DNA from: Umbilicaria muhlenbergii
Taxonomy: Eukaryota > Ascomycota > Lecanoromycetes > Umbilicariales > Umbilicariaceae
Direction of reading: 5' to 3'
Assembly: GCA_000611775.1 (NCBI GenBank)
Contig: KK106984.1
Location: 1,394,364-1,458,363 of the forward strand
Length of the DNA stretch: 64,000 nt
Shown here piece by piece: positions 37,150-49,589 of this stretch. A program made the position numbers and the translations under genes. Position 1 is the stretch's first letter; the number at the start of each line of letters is the position of its first letter. The notes beneath the pieces are model-generated. The model had not been told where the DNA came from. It did not search any database and worked only from the letters and a program-made list of their open reading frames with translations.

Positions 37150-40100
37150 TTATTTGCTTAGTCATGCAAGCTCATGCCTCAAGTGAGAGGTCCCCTCACA
37201 GTGAATCATTTTTTTAATATTGAAATCCACATACATACCTGAATGCTTCAGATTTCTCAGCAAGATCTCATACTTCTCAGGACTCAACAACCTTTTGAGA
37301 TTCACTGTCATATGCCTTGAATGATCAGTGAGTTTGATGATGTGAGAGGTGAGTTTGATGATGTGAGAGGTGTTGACTCTAAAGTCTGACCTTTGAATCA
37401 TGACAGGGCTAGAAAAATTCATGATTTCAATAAATTTTGAAAGCTCATGCTCTGCCTTGAGCAAGTTTAAATATTGTTGAAGTTTAAGTTCATGATTTAT
37501 TAATGATTGCAGCTCCTGCTTCAGTCTGAAATGCTTGCAGAGTATTTGTCTGAGTTTAAATTTAACTTAAAAGCATGAAGATGCAATATCTGCTAAAGAT
37601 GAAAGAACTTCAACCTTAATGTTTTTCTTCATCAGCTGTAAGATGTGTTCATTATCACTGAGATTCTTATTAGTCAGTGTCAGAATCTGACTTGCATTGA
37701 GAAAGCAGTCTTCTTTTTGCATCAACACAATTTTATCTTCAATCTTTATCTGAACATGTCTCACATCAAAATCTGTTACCTTGACAAGGATCAGTCAGCA
37801 TTCATGACATGTTTAACAAATTTATTAAAGATGATGTACTTTTGCTTTATCATGTTTCTGGCTGTTCAGATTCTTAATCAGTATTGCTCTCATATTGTCT
37901 TGAATGTTGCACTTTGATAAAGGTATGTCAATCTCCCTTAGATTTACTTCTGTTGTTGAGCAAGATGACTTTCTTAAAGAAGACCTCATCTGTTCTGATC
38001 TCTCTTGATTTGAGCTGATGCTGTGTTTGAGCTACTTCAGCCTCTGCCTCAGATTCAACACCTTAGAAAGCTGCTTATCAGCTTTGCAGAAGATTAAAGC
38101 TCATGATTATTTTAATCATCTTCTTCTCAAAGTGTCAGCTGTGAGAGATTAAGTTCTTTGTGACTGCTGCTGCTTACTTAATGTTGATGTGAAACTGTCC
38201 TCAGTTTGAGGATTTCAGATCTGTGTAGGTCCCTGAGGGTGCTGATTAAGTGATGATGAAGATGCACAGTTATAAAAGTGAATTCTCTCTTAATGATCAT
38301 GCTTTGATGAAGTAACTTCAGTCATTTCTGATGCATCTGCTTTATCATAGAATCCTGATGAAACATCACTGTTCAATGAAGTATTTTGAAGGGGTTGTGT
38401 TATGATGAATTTAATTCTCATGATGTTGTCTTGATCAGTTGTCTTCCCTGTAGGTGTTGTACATTCAATGTTGACAGTTTGAATTTTGTGAAATCCTAGA
38501 TGATACACTTCCCTCAAGCAATCACTGGCTGATCACTGATGTTGATAATTCATTTTTAGCATCTTGATTGAGATGAGATTTATCAAAGCATCTCCTTCCC
38601 CTTTCATCTCCTCAGCTTTTTGAATTATATCTTGACATCACAGCATACTCTTGAGCTTTTGACTTAACTGAGGGAGACTGTATCTGTATTGTAATATGAT
38701 CACTTCTAGTGATCATATGTCAATCACAGCTGTGTAATGAAGACGTTCTTAAATCTCAGGAGCAGCATAAGTATATATTTGTTTCACAGAAGATTTTCAA
38801 GGTGAAATCATTCTTTGTCAGTTCAAAGTCAATGAGCTTGATGATGAAGAGTGTTCAAGATTCAATAAAAATGTTTGCTGACTTAATGTCCTGATGCACT
38901 AAAGGTGAAGAATGAGAATGCAGGTACTTGAGAGCATGAAGTTCTTAATAAAGAACTTTGAGGTTCTCTTCTTCAGTAATGAAATTCTGACAGGTTAAGT
39001 TTTTAAGAAGCAGATATTTCATCATCAGCATAAGTTTCTGCTTCTCTGAGAAATTCATGAATTGCACATATACTCCTTGATGATATGTCAGACATGGATT
39101 GATTATGAGTCAATAATCACATTCACATGAGAAACACTTTTCAAGGTCTTTATCTTCTTCATTCAATTATCATGGTGAAACTTTTTAGCAGTGTATTCAT
39201 AACTCATGCTTACATCAACAGCCTTGTAGACTGTTTCAAAGTTATCACGTCTGAGCTCTTCTTTCAGCAGATAAATAAGCTGTTGTCTGAGAGAATGTTG
39301 TGCAGTGAGCACTGCAATCATCTGTTGACTTTTCACTCCTAGCTGGCTGAGCAGAGAGAGCGCGTTTCAGGATTCTTCAAGATAAGTGTCATGATGTGCC
39401 TCATACTCAGCTCAACAAAATTCACGGTTTTTTGATCACTTGATCATGAAGGTCAGTTTGTTTATGTTTTTCTTTTCTTTCTTTTTAATCTTATTTAGCA
39501 TGACATTGATGTTCTCATATTTGTTGAAGAGGATTTAAGTGAAATGATTTCAGCCAGAAAGTTCCTCACTCTTGTAGTTGACACAAGTTTTAATTTAAGA
39601 TGTATTCTTCAAGATGACCTCTTCTCCCGTGTTGAATGTGATGCAGAAATGTTGACGGCTGAATTCAGTATCTCATTCATCAAGCAAGACATCACATTTT
39701 AATGAATCAGATTTGAACATGAATTCTTTCTTGAGGTTCCTCAGCTTCTTATCAAAGGTTAAATGAATTTTAGATGCAGGTGCTTCATCTTGTCTCATTT
39801 CAGCAGGGGTAATTCCCTGACTGAGGATATTCACAATTGCATCATCAGAGTCAGGTGCAGACTCACATCAACTGCAGTTTTCTGATTGATTTCAGGCTCA
39901 TTCAGCCTTTATGTTAATCATCATCAAGGTCACAATGAGCTTTAAGTTATTTTCATTCATCTTGAACTGTTTTGATCAACAGATTGAAATAGTTAACTCT
40001 TGTTAAATGATTGTCTGAAGGAAGAATTCTGTTGATTGTAGATATCTTATCAACCTCTGCATATTTATCAACCTTCTGAAATGACTGATGGCACTGTATC

Positions 40101-40205
40101 TCAAATCAGGTTTGATTGACTCTGCTGATGCTCATCATCTGACAAGATTGCATCTTTGAGAGTTCACTCAATCAGTCAGAGTCCTTAGAGATATGAGATG
40201 TTTGC
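37150..40205 (-). pseudogene. FHA - Ser/Thr protein kinase - KilA-N gene relic
   Basis: Minus-strand reading with three domains in order. FHA (about 39710-39570): SLKCDVLLDEWDTEFSRQHF then CITFNTGEEVILKNTS, a phosphothreonine-binding fold. Kinase: glycine loop at 39262-39226 (ELRRDNFETVYKAVD), lysine in AKKFHH, catalytic loop VHQDIKSANIF (38896-38880) and metal-binding segment LIDFELTKNDF (38830-38822). KilA-N/APSES-like DNA-binding region (37420-37170): SDFRVNTSHIIKLT, LLSPEKYEILLRNLKHSGMY, VDFNIKKM; a second partial KilA-N-like segment lies at 37764-37567. The DFG Gly is Glu (GGA to GAA) and two Gly of the loop are lost, all at former TGG or CGG sites. HxDxK survives. A 21-bp in-frame duplication repeats SHIIKLT. 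The start is not resolved. I infer a signalling kinase with a DNA-binding tail. Confidence 0.78.
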
Positions 40206-40739
40206 ATGCTTCACACTTATAAATATCATGAGTCACAGGGTATTATCTGTTTCAGAATCACTTAAATCCTTTAGTGTGAAAGTTGAGAGGTTGCATGTGT
40301 GCTGATCACTTTAACAACAATTTTGTTTTCCTGACTTGTCACATGTTCCTTGTGTCATCACACCTTGTGTCATCTTAACTTTTCATTAACAGATCATCTC
40401 TGAGTATCTGTCTCATTCATAATGAAAGTTTTAATCAAAGATCTGTGCAATTCAGATGTGATAGCAGTGATTGTGAAACAGAAGTGAGAAACTACAGCTT
40501 ATTAAAAGATTAATTTTCTTTATCTCTGAACAACTGTATTGATGTGCTTTCTCTCAACAGAGTCTTCTTCATAAAAGATCTGCTGAACTTGACTTCAGAG
40601 ATTAAGGAAAAACTCAGATAAAAGACTTAATTAAAAGATTAAAACCTTTTAAATCTGAGATTTTAACACTGACACTTCAGTCTCATTCTTAAAGACATGA
40701 TTCATCATGTTCATCATACTCACTCTGTGAATTCAAATA
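40206..40739. other. Spacer between divergently read relics
   Basis: Nothing recognisable. It lies between the minus-strand kinase relic and the plus-strand coiled-coil relic and could contain their former promoters; no motif supports this. Confidence 0.4.
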
Positions 40740-42850
40740 ACCTTGAGGTGAGGCTTCAGTGAGAAGGGTTTAAAATTTCATGAACTCAATTCATCTTCTT
40801 ACTATGAAAAATCATACTGATGTTTTAAGAAAACTCAGAGACTGCCCTCTTAAACTGAGTGAACCTTCAAACCTTGAAGAAGCAATTTACTCAGTGAAGG
40901 AGTATGATACCTCAGCTCTCAGTGATGAGAAAGCAGTGAAGTGAAACAAGATTAAAACTGAAGAAGCTTACAATAATTTGATACAAATGAGTGAGAGACT
41001 GACTCATTCAATTTAATCAACATCACTCTGAAAGAAAGTCTCTGTCAACAGAGAACTTTATTATCAATACATTAAAGAAATTAAAGTGCTTTTCTATGAC
41101 ATCTGATATGATCATGAACCAGGTCTTAATACTAGTTTGATGAAGACTGAGTTTATTATCAGGCACTGATGAGAAGAAAGCAGTTGATGTGATGAAGAAT
41201 TATAATGATGACAAAATTTTCACAACATTCAGCAATGAATTCATGAGCATCAGCTGAACAAGGCAAGAGAAGAGGATGTGAAATGACAGCAGTACTTACA
41301 CAATTCACAACTCACAGCAAGCCTGAAGAAATTGAAGAACTGAAAGAAATATCAAGTTTATTTTTAAAGAGAAATCAACTGATGTAAGAAGTCAATTGAA
41401 GGGGCTTGATAAGTGATGAAGACAATACAATGAAAAGATCCTGAAGTGGTCATGAAGAAGAAAAAGATTCATGAGGAGAACAATAAGAACTGACTGAGAA
41501 CAATAAAAACAAAGTGCAAGTGACTCACAGCTGAGGTGAAACAGTTGAAATGAATCAAGCAGCAGCTTTCAGTGATTCTTTCAGAATGCATTGTGTCATT
41601 AATGAGGATGCTGACATCTCTTTGTGAGATGAAGGAGAGGAGTGAGCTTGAAGTGAAATGAATCTTCAACACTCTGATGAAGATCAGTGAGAGATTAATT
41701 CATCTGATGTGACTGATGCCTCATCAGGAGTGTAAACTCACAGATGAACATCTTCACATCTTTTGTCACTGAGAGAGTGATTATAGCCAGTTCAAGAAAA
41801 AATTAAGGGAATGAAAGAAATTTCTGAACTATCAGCAGAGGAAAGAAGTGAATGAAAGGATGAAGATGCAGCTGAAAGAACAACAATCTACAGAGATTAT
41901 GATTCAAGTGAACCTCTGAAAGAATTATCAGGCTTATCAACAACTGAAGATCAACAATGCTAAGCAGTGAGTGAAATTTTGACAGCAGCAGGTGAAAGAA
42001 TGTCAAGATACAAAGAATCATTATGCATTACAAAAGTGAGCAAGTACAGCTGAGTGATATCATTCTAATGATGAGAGAATGAAATCACATGTAGAGGACA
42101 CATGAAAGCAAGTTCAGCCTGCAGAGATGCAGTTGAAATGAGTAAAAAAACAGCTTTCAGCTCTTCTTGCTGAATGCATCATCTCAACAACAGAAGTATC
42201 TACACCAGACTTTCTTAAAAATCAAGTCATGTCACTGAAAAGAGCATCAAGGTTAAGTTAAATCACACTTAAAGATCTTAAATTTAATTAATTTATTAAA
42301 TCAGCTCTGCAGAGTTTTCATCATCATTCTTCTGCAAATTTTATACTTGATTCAATTCATTCATCAAGAGTATCAAAAACTGCTGAAAGGACAGCATCAT
42401 GTCATCAACAACAGTTCAAGATTCTCACAGAGCATGATGACAGTCAAAATCAAGTCTTTAACATGACAATATCATCAGTGTTACCTGTCAATGTTGGTTC
42501 ATGCAGAAGCAGTTGATTATCTGATAAGGAAATGAGGTCTGATGTGTTGAAAGTCAGTTTAACTGTGAATTTAAGTAAAAGTGCACATTCTGCACCTATC
42601 ATTCTGCGTAGAAGTGATCAGATATCAAAACAGAATGAGAGAATGAGCTCATCAACTTTTAATGCAGTTGTCAACTCAGCTGTGATCTTATAAACAGATT
42701 CATCATGACATCTTTCTTGATTTAAACCTAAGGGTCATCATGCTGGCAACAAATCAGATCTGAGCTCAGTAAAACCTTGAGAAATAATAAAGAGGCAGGA
42801 AAGCAATTTTTCATGAAACAGAATGAAGATTCATAATTAAGAATGATGTC
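40740..42850 (+). pseudogene. Long coiled-coil protein gene relic
   Basis: The plus strand reads MKNHTDVLRKLRDCPLKLSE at about 40803, then KTEEAYNNLIQMSERLTHS and NRELYYQYIKEIKVLFYDI. After one or two frame changes comes a single frame of about 400 codons (41641-42840) interrupted by about 16 TGA and 4 TAA but no TAG. The content is Lys/Glu/Gln/Arg-rich (KKLREWKKFLNYQQRKEVNE, KMQLKEQQSTEIM), so coiled coil is expected, with a Ser-rich C-terminus (SILDSIHSSRVSKTAERTAS-like). Trp-position TGAs fall in helical contexts. I do not recognise the family. Copy C of the 1.12-kb element lies 150 bp downstream. Confidence 0.6.
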
Positions 42851-42998
42851 ACTTTGAGATGACTCTGATCTTTGATGAGCAGGGAGATATTGACTTTTTG
42901 AAAACAATAATGACTTGACTCTGTGACAGTTCAGTGACTCATTCTTCTTTCATAAAGTGTGTTTCAACTGTGATAAAAGGTCAAGCTCAGGCTTGTTA

Positions 42999-44116
42999 CA
43001 TTCACAACTTGGCAGCCCGCTCAAAAATAAGGTTTTAGTTAATAGTACTTTATGCGCTCAGAGCACTCTCTGAGCAGTAAATGAGCTCATACAAATCTTA
43101 CACTTTAAATAACTATTATACCTTCATGAATAATAAAAAACTTTTTATTGAAAAGTTTTAAATCTCTTTATTCTGTACACTTTACAAACTAAAGATTTCT
43201 TCATAAGTTTTAATTTGCAATAGTTATGAATTAAAAAACTTTTAACTAATTATAAGTATATTAGCATATTGAATAACTATTGCGCTTTTATACTTATGAT
43301 ATAACTTTCAATTTATAAGTTGTAGAGAATAAGCTGTTTAAGAGTTTTCTTATACAAACTTTCTTTTTATGTGTTGTTGTTGTTGAGTTATTCAAAAAGT
43401 CATTAAAAATCTGTTTATTAATGTTGTAATTTTCATCACTGAAAGTTTGAAATCAATGTAACTTTTAACAACAACAGTTATAAAAAAACTTTAAATTATA
43501 AAACTGTTTAATAGCTTCTTCTCTACAACTTATAAACTAAAAGTTATATCATAAGTATAAAAGCGCAATAGTTATTCAAAGTATGTGACTTTTTTTAAAA
43601 GATTTCTCGCTATTGAAAACTTGAATTAAATATAACTTAACAACAACAGCAGTTATGAAGAAACTTTTAATTTAACATTAATAAAAAATACTATTCTTTA
43701 TAACTTATGCATTGAAAGTTTCTTCATATCCGTTGAGGTGCAAAAGTTATTAAAGTGTGTAAATTTTTAAATGATGAAAATCTTGAAGTTCTTTAAATAT
43801 TCAGAACTCAACACTTATACAGTGCTTTCAGACTCAACAAATCATGATTTTTTATTGCAGAAAAGTGAATTTTAGCAAAAGTTTACTTATTATAAATTTT
43901 ACTGTTATTATAACACTGTGTCTGTACTTGTTTAAACAATTGTTTTAATAATTATTTTTTTATCACAAAATTTTAATGTTCTGCTCAAGATTTAAGGTTG
44001 AGCTTAAAGCGCTCAAGGGTGCTAAGAGCGGCTGTTAGCTGAAACATGAGATCAGAAGCTCAGAGCACTCAAAGTGCTAAAAATTAACTCAGAGCTAACT
44101 TGCTAAATTGCTGATG
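42999..44116 (+). repeat. 1.12-kb terminal-inverted-repeat element, copy C (1,118 bp)
   Basis: Runs from CATTCACAACTTGGCAGCCC to CTAAATTGCTGATG, the same orientation as copy A, near full length. Its first bases show C-to-T/G-to-A changes relative to CATCCGCAAC. With copy D it forms an inverted pair around a 236-bp spacer. Confidence 0.92.
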
Positions 44117-44266
44117 AAGAATTTATCACATGTGACTTGTTGAAATTGCAATCAGAAAAGACATTATTTCTTTGATTGTTCACAACCTGTGAAAAACTCA
44201 GATCTGAATAAGACCTCAGTTGCAGCTGTTTCAGCATCAAAAAATGAAAACACTTCAGTGAAGGCT

Positions 44267-44352
44267 TTTCTTTTTGTCTTTGTTTGAATAATTTATGGCA
44301 AGGTGCCTCTGTTTATTGCATTTAAAACAACATTCTTCCTTTATCTGTTGTT
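44267..44352 (-). mobile_element. Retroelement gag zinc-knuckle fossil, copy 1
   Basis: An 86-bp stretch whose minus strand encodes a CCHC-type zinc-knuckle pattern (CFKCNKQRHLA), as in gag proteins of LTR retroelements. It is a broken fragment only; no other part of such an element is recognisable nearby. It abuts copy D directly, and the same 86 bp abuts copy G at 59193-59278. A cellular CCHC protein is the alternative source. Confidence 0.55.
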
Positions 44353-45472
44353 TATCAGCAATTTAGCAAGTTAGCTCTGAGTTAATTTTTAGCACTTTGA
44401 GTGCTCTGAGCTTCTGATCTCATGTCTCAGTTAACAGCTGCTCTTAGCACCTTCTGAGTGCTTTAAGCTCAACCTTAAATCTTGAGCAGAACATCAAAAT
44501 TTTGTGATAAGAAAATAATTATTAAAACAATTGTTTAAACAAGTACAGACACAGTGTTATAATAACAGTAAAATTTATAATAAGTAAACTTTTGCTAAAA
44601 TTCACTTTTCTGCAATAAAAAATCATGATTTGTTGAGTCTGAAAGCACTGTATAAGTGTTGAGTTCTGAATATTTAAAGAACTTCAAGATTTTCATCACT
44701 TGAAAATTTACACACTTTAATAACTTTTGCACCTCAACAGATATGATGAAACTTTCAATGCATAAATTATAAAAAATAGTATTCTTTATTAATGTTAAAT
44801 TAAAAGTTTCTTTATAACTGCTGTTGTTGTTAAGTTATATTTAATTCAAGTTTTCAATAGTGAAAAATCTTTTAAAAAAAGTCACATACTTTGAATAACT
44901 ATTGCGCTTTTATACTTATGATATAACTTTCAGTTTCTAAGTTGTAGAGAAGAAGCTATTAAACAGTTTTATAATTTAAAGTTTTTTTATAACTGTTGTT
45001 GTTAAAAAGTTACATTGATTTTAAACTTTCAGTGATGAAAATCACAACATTAATAAACAGACTTTTGATGACTTTTTGAATAACTCAACAACAAGAACAC
45101 ATAAAAAGAAACTTTGTATAAGAAAACTCTTAAACAGCTTATTCTCTACAACTTATAAACTGAAAGTTATATCATCAGTATAAAAGCGCAATAGTTATTC
45201 AATATGCTAATATACTTATAATTAGTTAAAAGTTTTTTAATTCATAACTATTGCAAATTAAAACTTATGAAGAAATCTTTAGTTTGTAAAGTGTACAGAA
45301 TAAAGAGATCTAAAACTTTTCAATAAAAAGTTTTTTATTATTCATGAAGGTATAATAGTTATTTAAAGTGTAAAATTTGTATAAACTAATTTACTGCTCA
45401 GAGAGTGCTCTGAGCGCATAAAGTACTATTAACTAAAACCTTATTTTTGAGCGGGCTGTCAAGTTGTGAATG
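44353..45472 (-). repeat. 1.12-kb terminal-inverted-repeat element, copy D (1,120 bp)
   Basis: Runs from TATCAGCAATTTAGCAAG to GGCTGTCAAGTTGTGAATG. Inside, 44891-44933 (TTGAATAACTATTGCGCTTT onward) and 45160-45202 are inverted repeats around 226 bp, so the core could fold back on itself. No coding capacity. The right end touches the unknown gene relic at 45473-46880. Confidence 0.93.
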
Positions 45473-46880
45473 ATGTTTCTGTGATACCTGCAGTATTATC
45501 AACCTGTCTTCACTGAATCTGCATATGATGTTCCTCAATGCCTTTCAAGGAGCCTGTCATGATAGATTGAATTTTAACTTGTTGATCTTGAAATGTGTCT
45601 CCTGTCATCATCACTTTCAGGCTGACTCTCATAAAAAGTATGAGATTTGATGTGATCTGTAAGACATTGTCTGTGATCATCAATTGCAAGTTGAAGCTGT
45701 TGTACACTTCATCTAGATATGACTTTCAGCGTTGACTGTTATCATAGCTCAGAAACTTTCAAGATGTTGTAATCTTACATGCAATAAAATTGACAAATAC
45801 TTCAGGCAGATCAATAAATGTTAATAATCTTCTCATGATCTTACCTGAGGCTCTGCTGATTGACAACTGTGATTGAAGCAAGTGTCTATGATATTTGTCT
45901 GTATAAGTTGAGTTCTCAATTTTATTTAAGCAAAGGATAAGTATGATCTGTGACACTGAGTGAATGAAATGATGAAAGTCTTCAACAGTGAAACAAGCAA
46001 CTACAGCTGCATGTTGTATTTCATCTCTTATCAATCACTTCTTTCTTTCATGATAATTTCTGTTGGTAACCAATTCAAGCTGGTTGATTGCATGTGCAGC
46101 AGGGTATAAACTTGATATACTGAATAATTGCTGCTCATAAACTGCACACAGGTTGATCATAATCACATGAGCATTCATGAAAGACCTCAGCTTGTGATGA
46201 AATGCAGGAAGGATACCCTCCCACATTAAAATATATAATGAGGCTTACATGAGAGGCTGAAGGTGAATATTTGTCTCATTCTGAAATACTTGATCATATT
46301 GATCAGGAGGTGAAGGTATTTTTTTATGATAATTGATTAAAACGCCTGCTTGAAATTCTTTCACTGTATTGAGCTCATGACTATTGTTGTTTCAAAATTG
46401 AAATTCAAGATCTGGTGGTAGAAACTGATAATTGTAATTAAATGATTCTGATGTAATCAACTGAGTCACCTGAGGTTTGTGCTTGAAAATCTGATGACTG
46501 TGAATGACTCATCTTGTTGTCATTGAAGGTGTAAGTAGCTCATATCTTCTTTTAAAAGGGGTACAAGGTTCATCCTCTTCATTATCATTCATCACAAATT
46601 TCAAGACTTCTTCTACATTGCCTCCCCTCTTCCTTTTCCTAGTCTTTGAGATTCACTCATGATCAAATTAAGCTGAAATGCTGTGCTTGTCCTTTTAGTC
46701 TTTGATCAGAGTGATCTTAATGTTAGCTGCAGTCTTCTCAAGATCCTGCTGTATATTCTTGAAATAACTGTGAAAATCTTTAAATTAAGTCTTCAGCATC
46801 ACACTTCTTCATGCTTCATTATCTTCATCATCTTTCTCCATGTCATGCAGCTGTGAAAGAAGCATGATTTAAATTATATG
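45473..46880 (-). pseudogene. Unknown gene relic (conserved-looking protein)
   Basis: Minus-strand reading starting near LHDMEKDDEDNEA, passing a Lys/Arg-rich patch (SKTRKRKRGGNVEEVLKFVM), then SFNYNYQFLPPDLEFQF and VLINYHKKIPSPPDQYDQVF. A long, well-kept frame follows (WEGILPAFHHKLRSFMNAHV, QHAAVVACFTVEDFHHFIHS, GKIMRRLLTFIDLPEVFVNF, DEVYNSFNLQLM). It ends against copy D, so its 3' part may be lost. Trp positions are mostly TGA, with TGG kept in MWEGIL. It has the look of a globular DNA-binding or regulatory protein with an acidic/basic head, but I do not recognise the family. A partial second copy of its middle lies at 30440-30620. Confidence 0.6.
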
Positions 46881-48345
46881 ATGTTCAGGATTCTGCTGTT
46901 GTATACTTAAAGCATAATGTGCATTGAAGACAAGATGCATGTCTTTGTGGTTCAAAGAAAATCACTTTTTCAAAATGTGCACATGTTGTTCAAGATTTCA
47001 ACTGTGCCTCAGTGGTCTGATCAAAGTTGATCAGTCATAATTGAGACATTCTGTCAAGGCTGATCTATCAGTGGAAGTGCTGTCATCAATCACAGTGCAG
47101 AGGATTTTCACATGTGAAAGAAAAGCTGACATCTTTTATGATTTAATTGTGATGCCATCAAAACATGAGGTCTGAGGATTCAGCGCAAATTGATTTGTGT
47201 GCATATCTCATTTATGAAGAATCAGGAGTGCAATTGATGAAGTTTTAAAACAGAGTATCATTTACACTTAATGCAGCAAATGCTTGATGTTTCAGTGAAA
47301 ACATGAACAACGCCAGAGAATATAAAACAAATCACTGAAACAGAAAGCAAGACCTGCAATAATGAGTGAGTTCATAAGTACCTGAGATTGATCATATTAA
47401 AGAGGTTGACAGGCACATCTTGCAGCCTCAGTCTGTGAGTCATGCAACAGCACTGACTCTACTGCATGTTACTTTACATCTTGACAGCTGCATTACGCTG
47501 AAATACTCTTTATCATCAAATACCTTGACGAGGTCAACATACGTGAGGTAATGAGGTAAAGTATGATGTCAGATGATGCCTCAGTTGATGAAGACTGAGA
47601 ACTTGACACTGACAGAGGTTTACTAAATCCTTCTCTTGAAACTTTCATCTGAATGATTGTACTTTTCCTCTGAAATGAATTTGAAGTGATGAATCAATAC
47701 TTGAGAAGCTGTGATGCTCTCAAAGCTATGTGATTACATTTAATGAAGAATCATCAAGTTATCAGATACCTTCACTCCTTGCTGAGGAAACAGTTACACA
47801 TTCATATCACTGATATGCAGATGTTCATCAGGGAGTTTAAATTTATCAACAATGTATGCTGATTCACCCGCTTTTTTGATGCTCAGACACTGATTTGTGT
47901 CAGGAATGCAACATTATTCTTTCTCAAGTCTACATGTATCATCAGCCATTAGCATCAGCATTAAAGGGCGTCATGAACCATTTGAATGATGAGCTCATAT
48001 CACTGAAGTTGATCAGGTCTTGGTCAAAGACTATATATGACAAAGGAAAGACAGAGACACAAGTCAACAGATAAAGAAAAATGATAAGGGGAAATAAAAC
48101 TATGAAAGCAAAACACAAAGCCAGCAGTGATATAATGATATTTAACATAGTGAAGGATACTGAGTAAACATGAGTAGTACATCACAGCAAATGTGAATGC
48201 AGTTGTTCATCAAGACATGAGGAGCAAATGTGACACCTGATTATTAATGAATTTAAGCTGTAGGCATGAATTAAGATGTGAAAGCTTTGTTTTAGCTTAA
48301 AGTGAATAGAACAGCATTTAAGCCTGAAGGCTCATCAGTGCCTCA
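46881..48345 (-). repeat. Upstream part of the block shared with 30 kb
   Basis: 47990-48345 matches 29935-30260 in inverted orientation. It encodes a hydrophobic stretch (FAFIVLFPLIIFLYLLTCVS) followed by VFDQDLINFSD, like a membrane protein fragment. The part between 46881 and 47990 has no counterpart at 30 kb and no recognisable gene. Confidence 0.65.
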
Positions 48346-49539
48346 ACATGTAAAGGAGAGGTTTTGAATCATAAGAGCAGAGGTTGTTAAAATGTAGTGT
48401 TTCACAGCTTGTAGAATTATCACATCAATCATAATTGAAACATCCTGCTGAGGCTGATTCATCAGTGCAACTGCTGAGGTGGCTGTCAGGGTTGTTAGAG
48501 AAGAGAGGGTGAGAGGCAGGAAAAGTGATGAGGGAGAACAACAAGTTCATACTGACCTGATCAAGGGCTAAGAGTGACATTCAGGCGTCAAGAGAGGGAG
48601 GTGAAGCTGAGTTAAATTGTAAAGAAGAGGCTGAAGAGAGGTGAGCTAAACTTAAATAAAGAGAAAAAGATGTTCTTCAGCTTCTGTGTCATAAAGAGAC
48701 TCTTTCACTTTGTTGCAGAAGAAATTAAGATAAAGTAACATGTCAAAAAGAAACAGTTTGAGCAATGCAAGCTTAAATTCAAGCTAGCGTATATAAGAAT
48801 AAGGCCGTGATTATTAAATTGCAAGTGTATGAAATCAATGAATGACATGTCACAGCTCTCATATCTTCAAACTGACTTGCAAAACATGAGTCACATGATG
48901 TAGTTTAAGTCATCCTGGTCATAAGTCATCCTGATCATCATCAACAGAAGATCCCTTCTTCTAGATTCATAATGAAGACCTCAGATTATGACAAAGTGAA
49001 GAGTGACTTTCTTCAACTTCATCAATCAAGCTTGTTGAATGCAGGTGAAGAATATAGCTTTAATGTGATCAGGCGCTTTGATCTCACTTTGCTCACATGC
49101 TGCATTTCAAATGCTACCTTCACTGCTTTCTTCTCTCATGACAAAACTTGAACATGATTCTGAACAGCTAATTAATGGCTTTAAAAGCTGTTTGTTTTGA
49201 GTTGTTCAACTCACTGTTCTTAGCACTCTGAATGTTCATTATCTAAATGTTTTCTGGTGCTTTAATGACTTTGAACTTGTGAACTGAATGTGTCTCAGCT
49301 GCAGAATAGTTGCATTTGAAGCAGAAGTCAAAACTTGAATGGCAATTCAAGCATTCATAACACGTATCACATATATACTGATTTCCCGTCAGTGATTACG
49401 GAAAGTATGAGAAACAGTGACACTGACTGAATTGCAGCCTTCACATCAATGATTGCTGTGTCAATGACCTGAATTCACCACAAGTTCACCTTTCATAGTG
49501 AGCCCATCGTCAGAGGCCAACAAAGGTAGCAATCAAGTT
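48346..49539. other. Mostly unassigned; possible exon at 48972-49150
   Basis: From the ATG at 48972 (+) a reading MKTSDYDKVKSDFLQLHQSS stays open for about 60 codons before the first TGA. It may be a former exon; no family match. TGG and CCCATCG are kept around 49500-49530, so this margin is less mutated. Confidence 0.3.
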
Positions 49540-49589
49540 TGATGATGAAAAATAGTGACGCTGTGAGGTGTTCAATCATCTGAGGTCTT

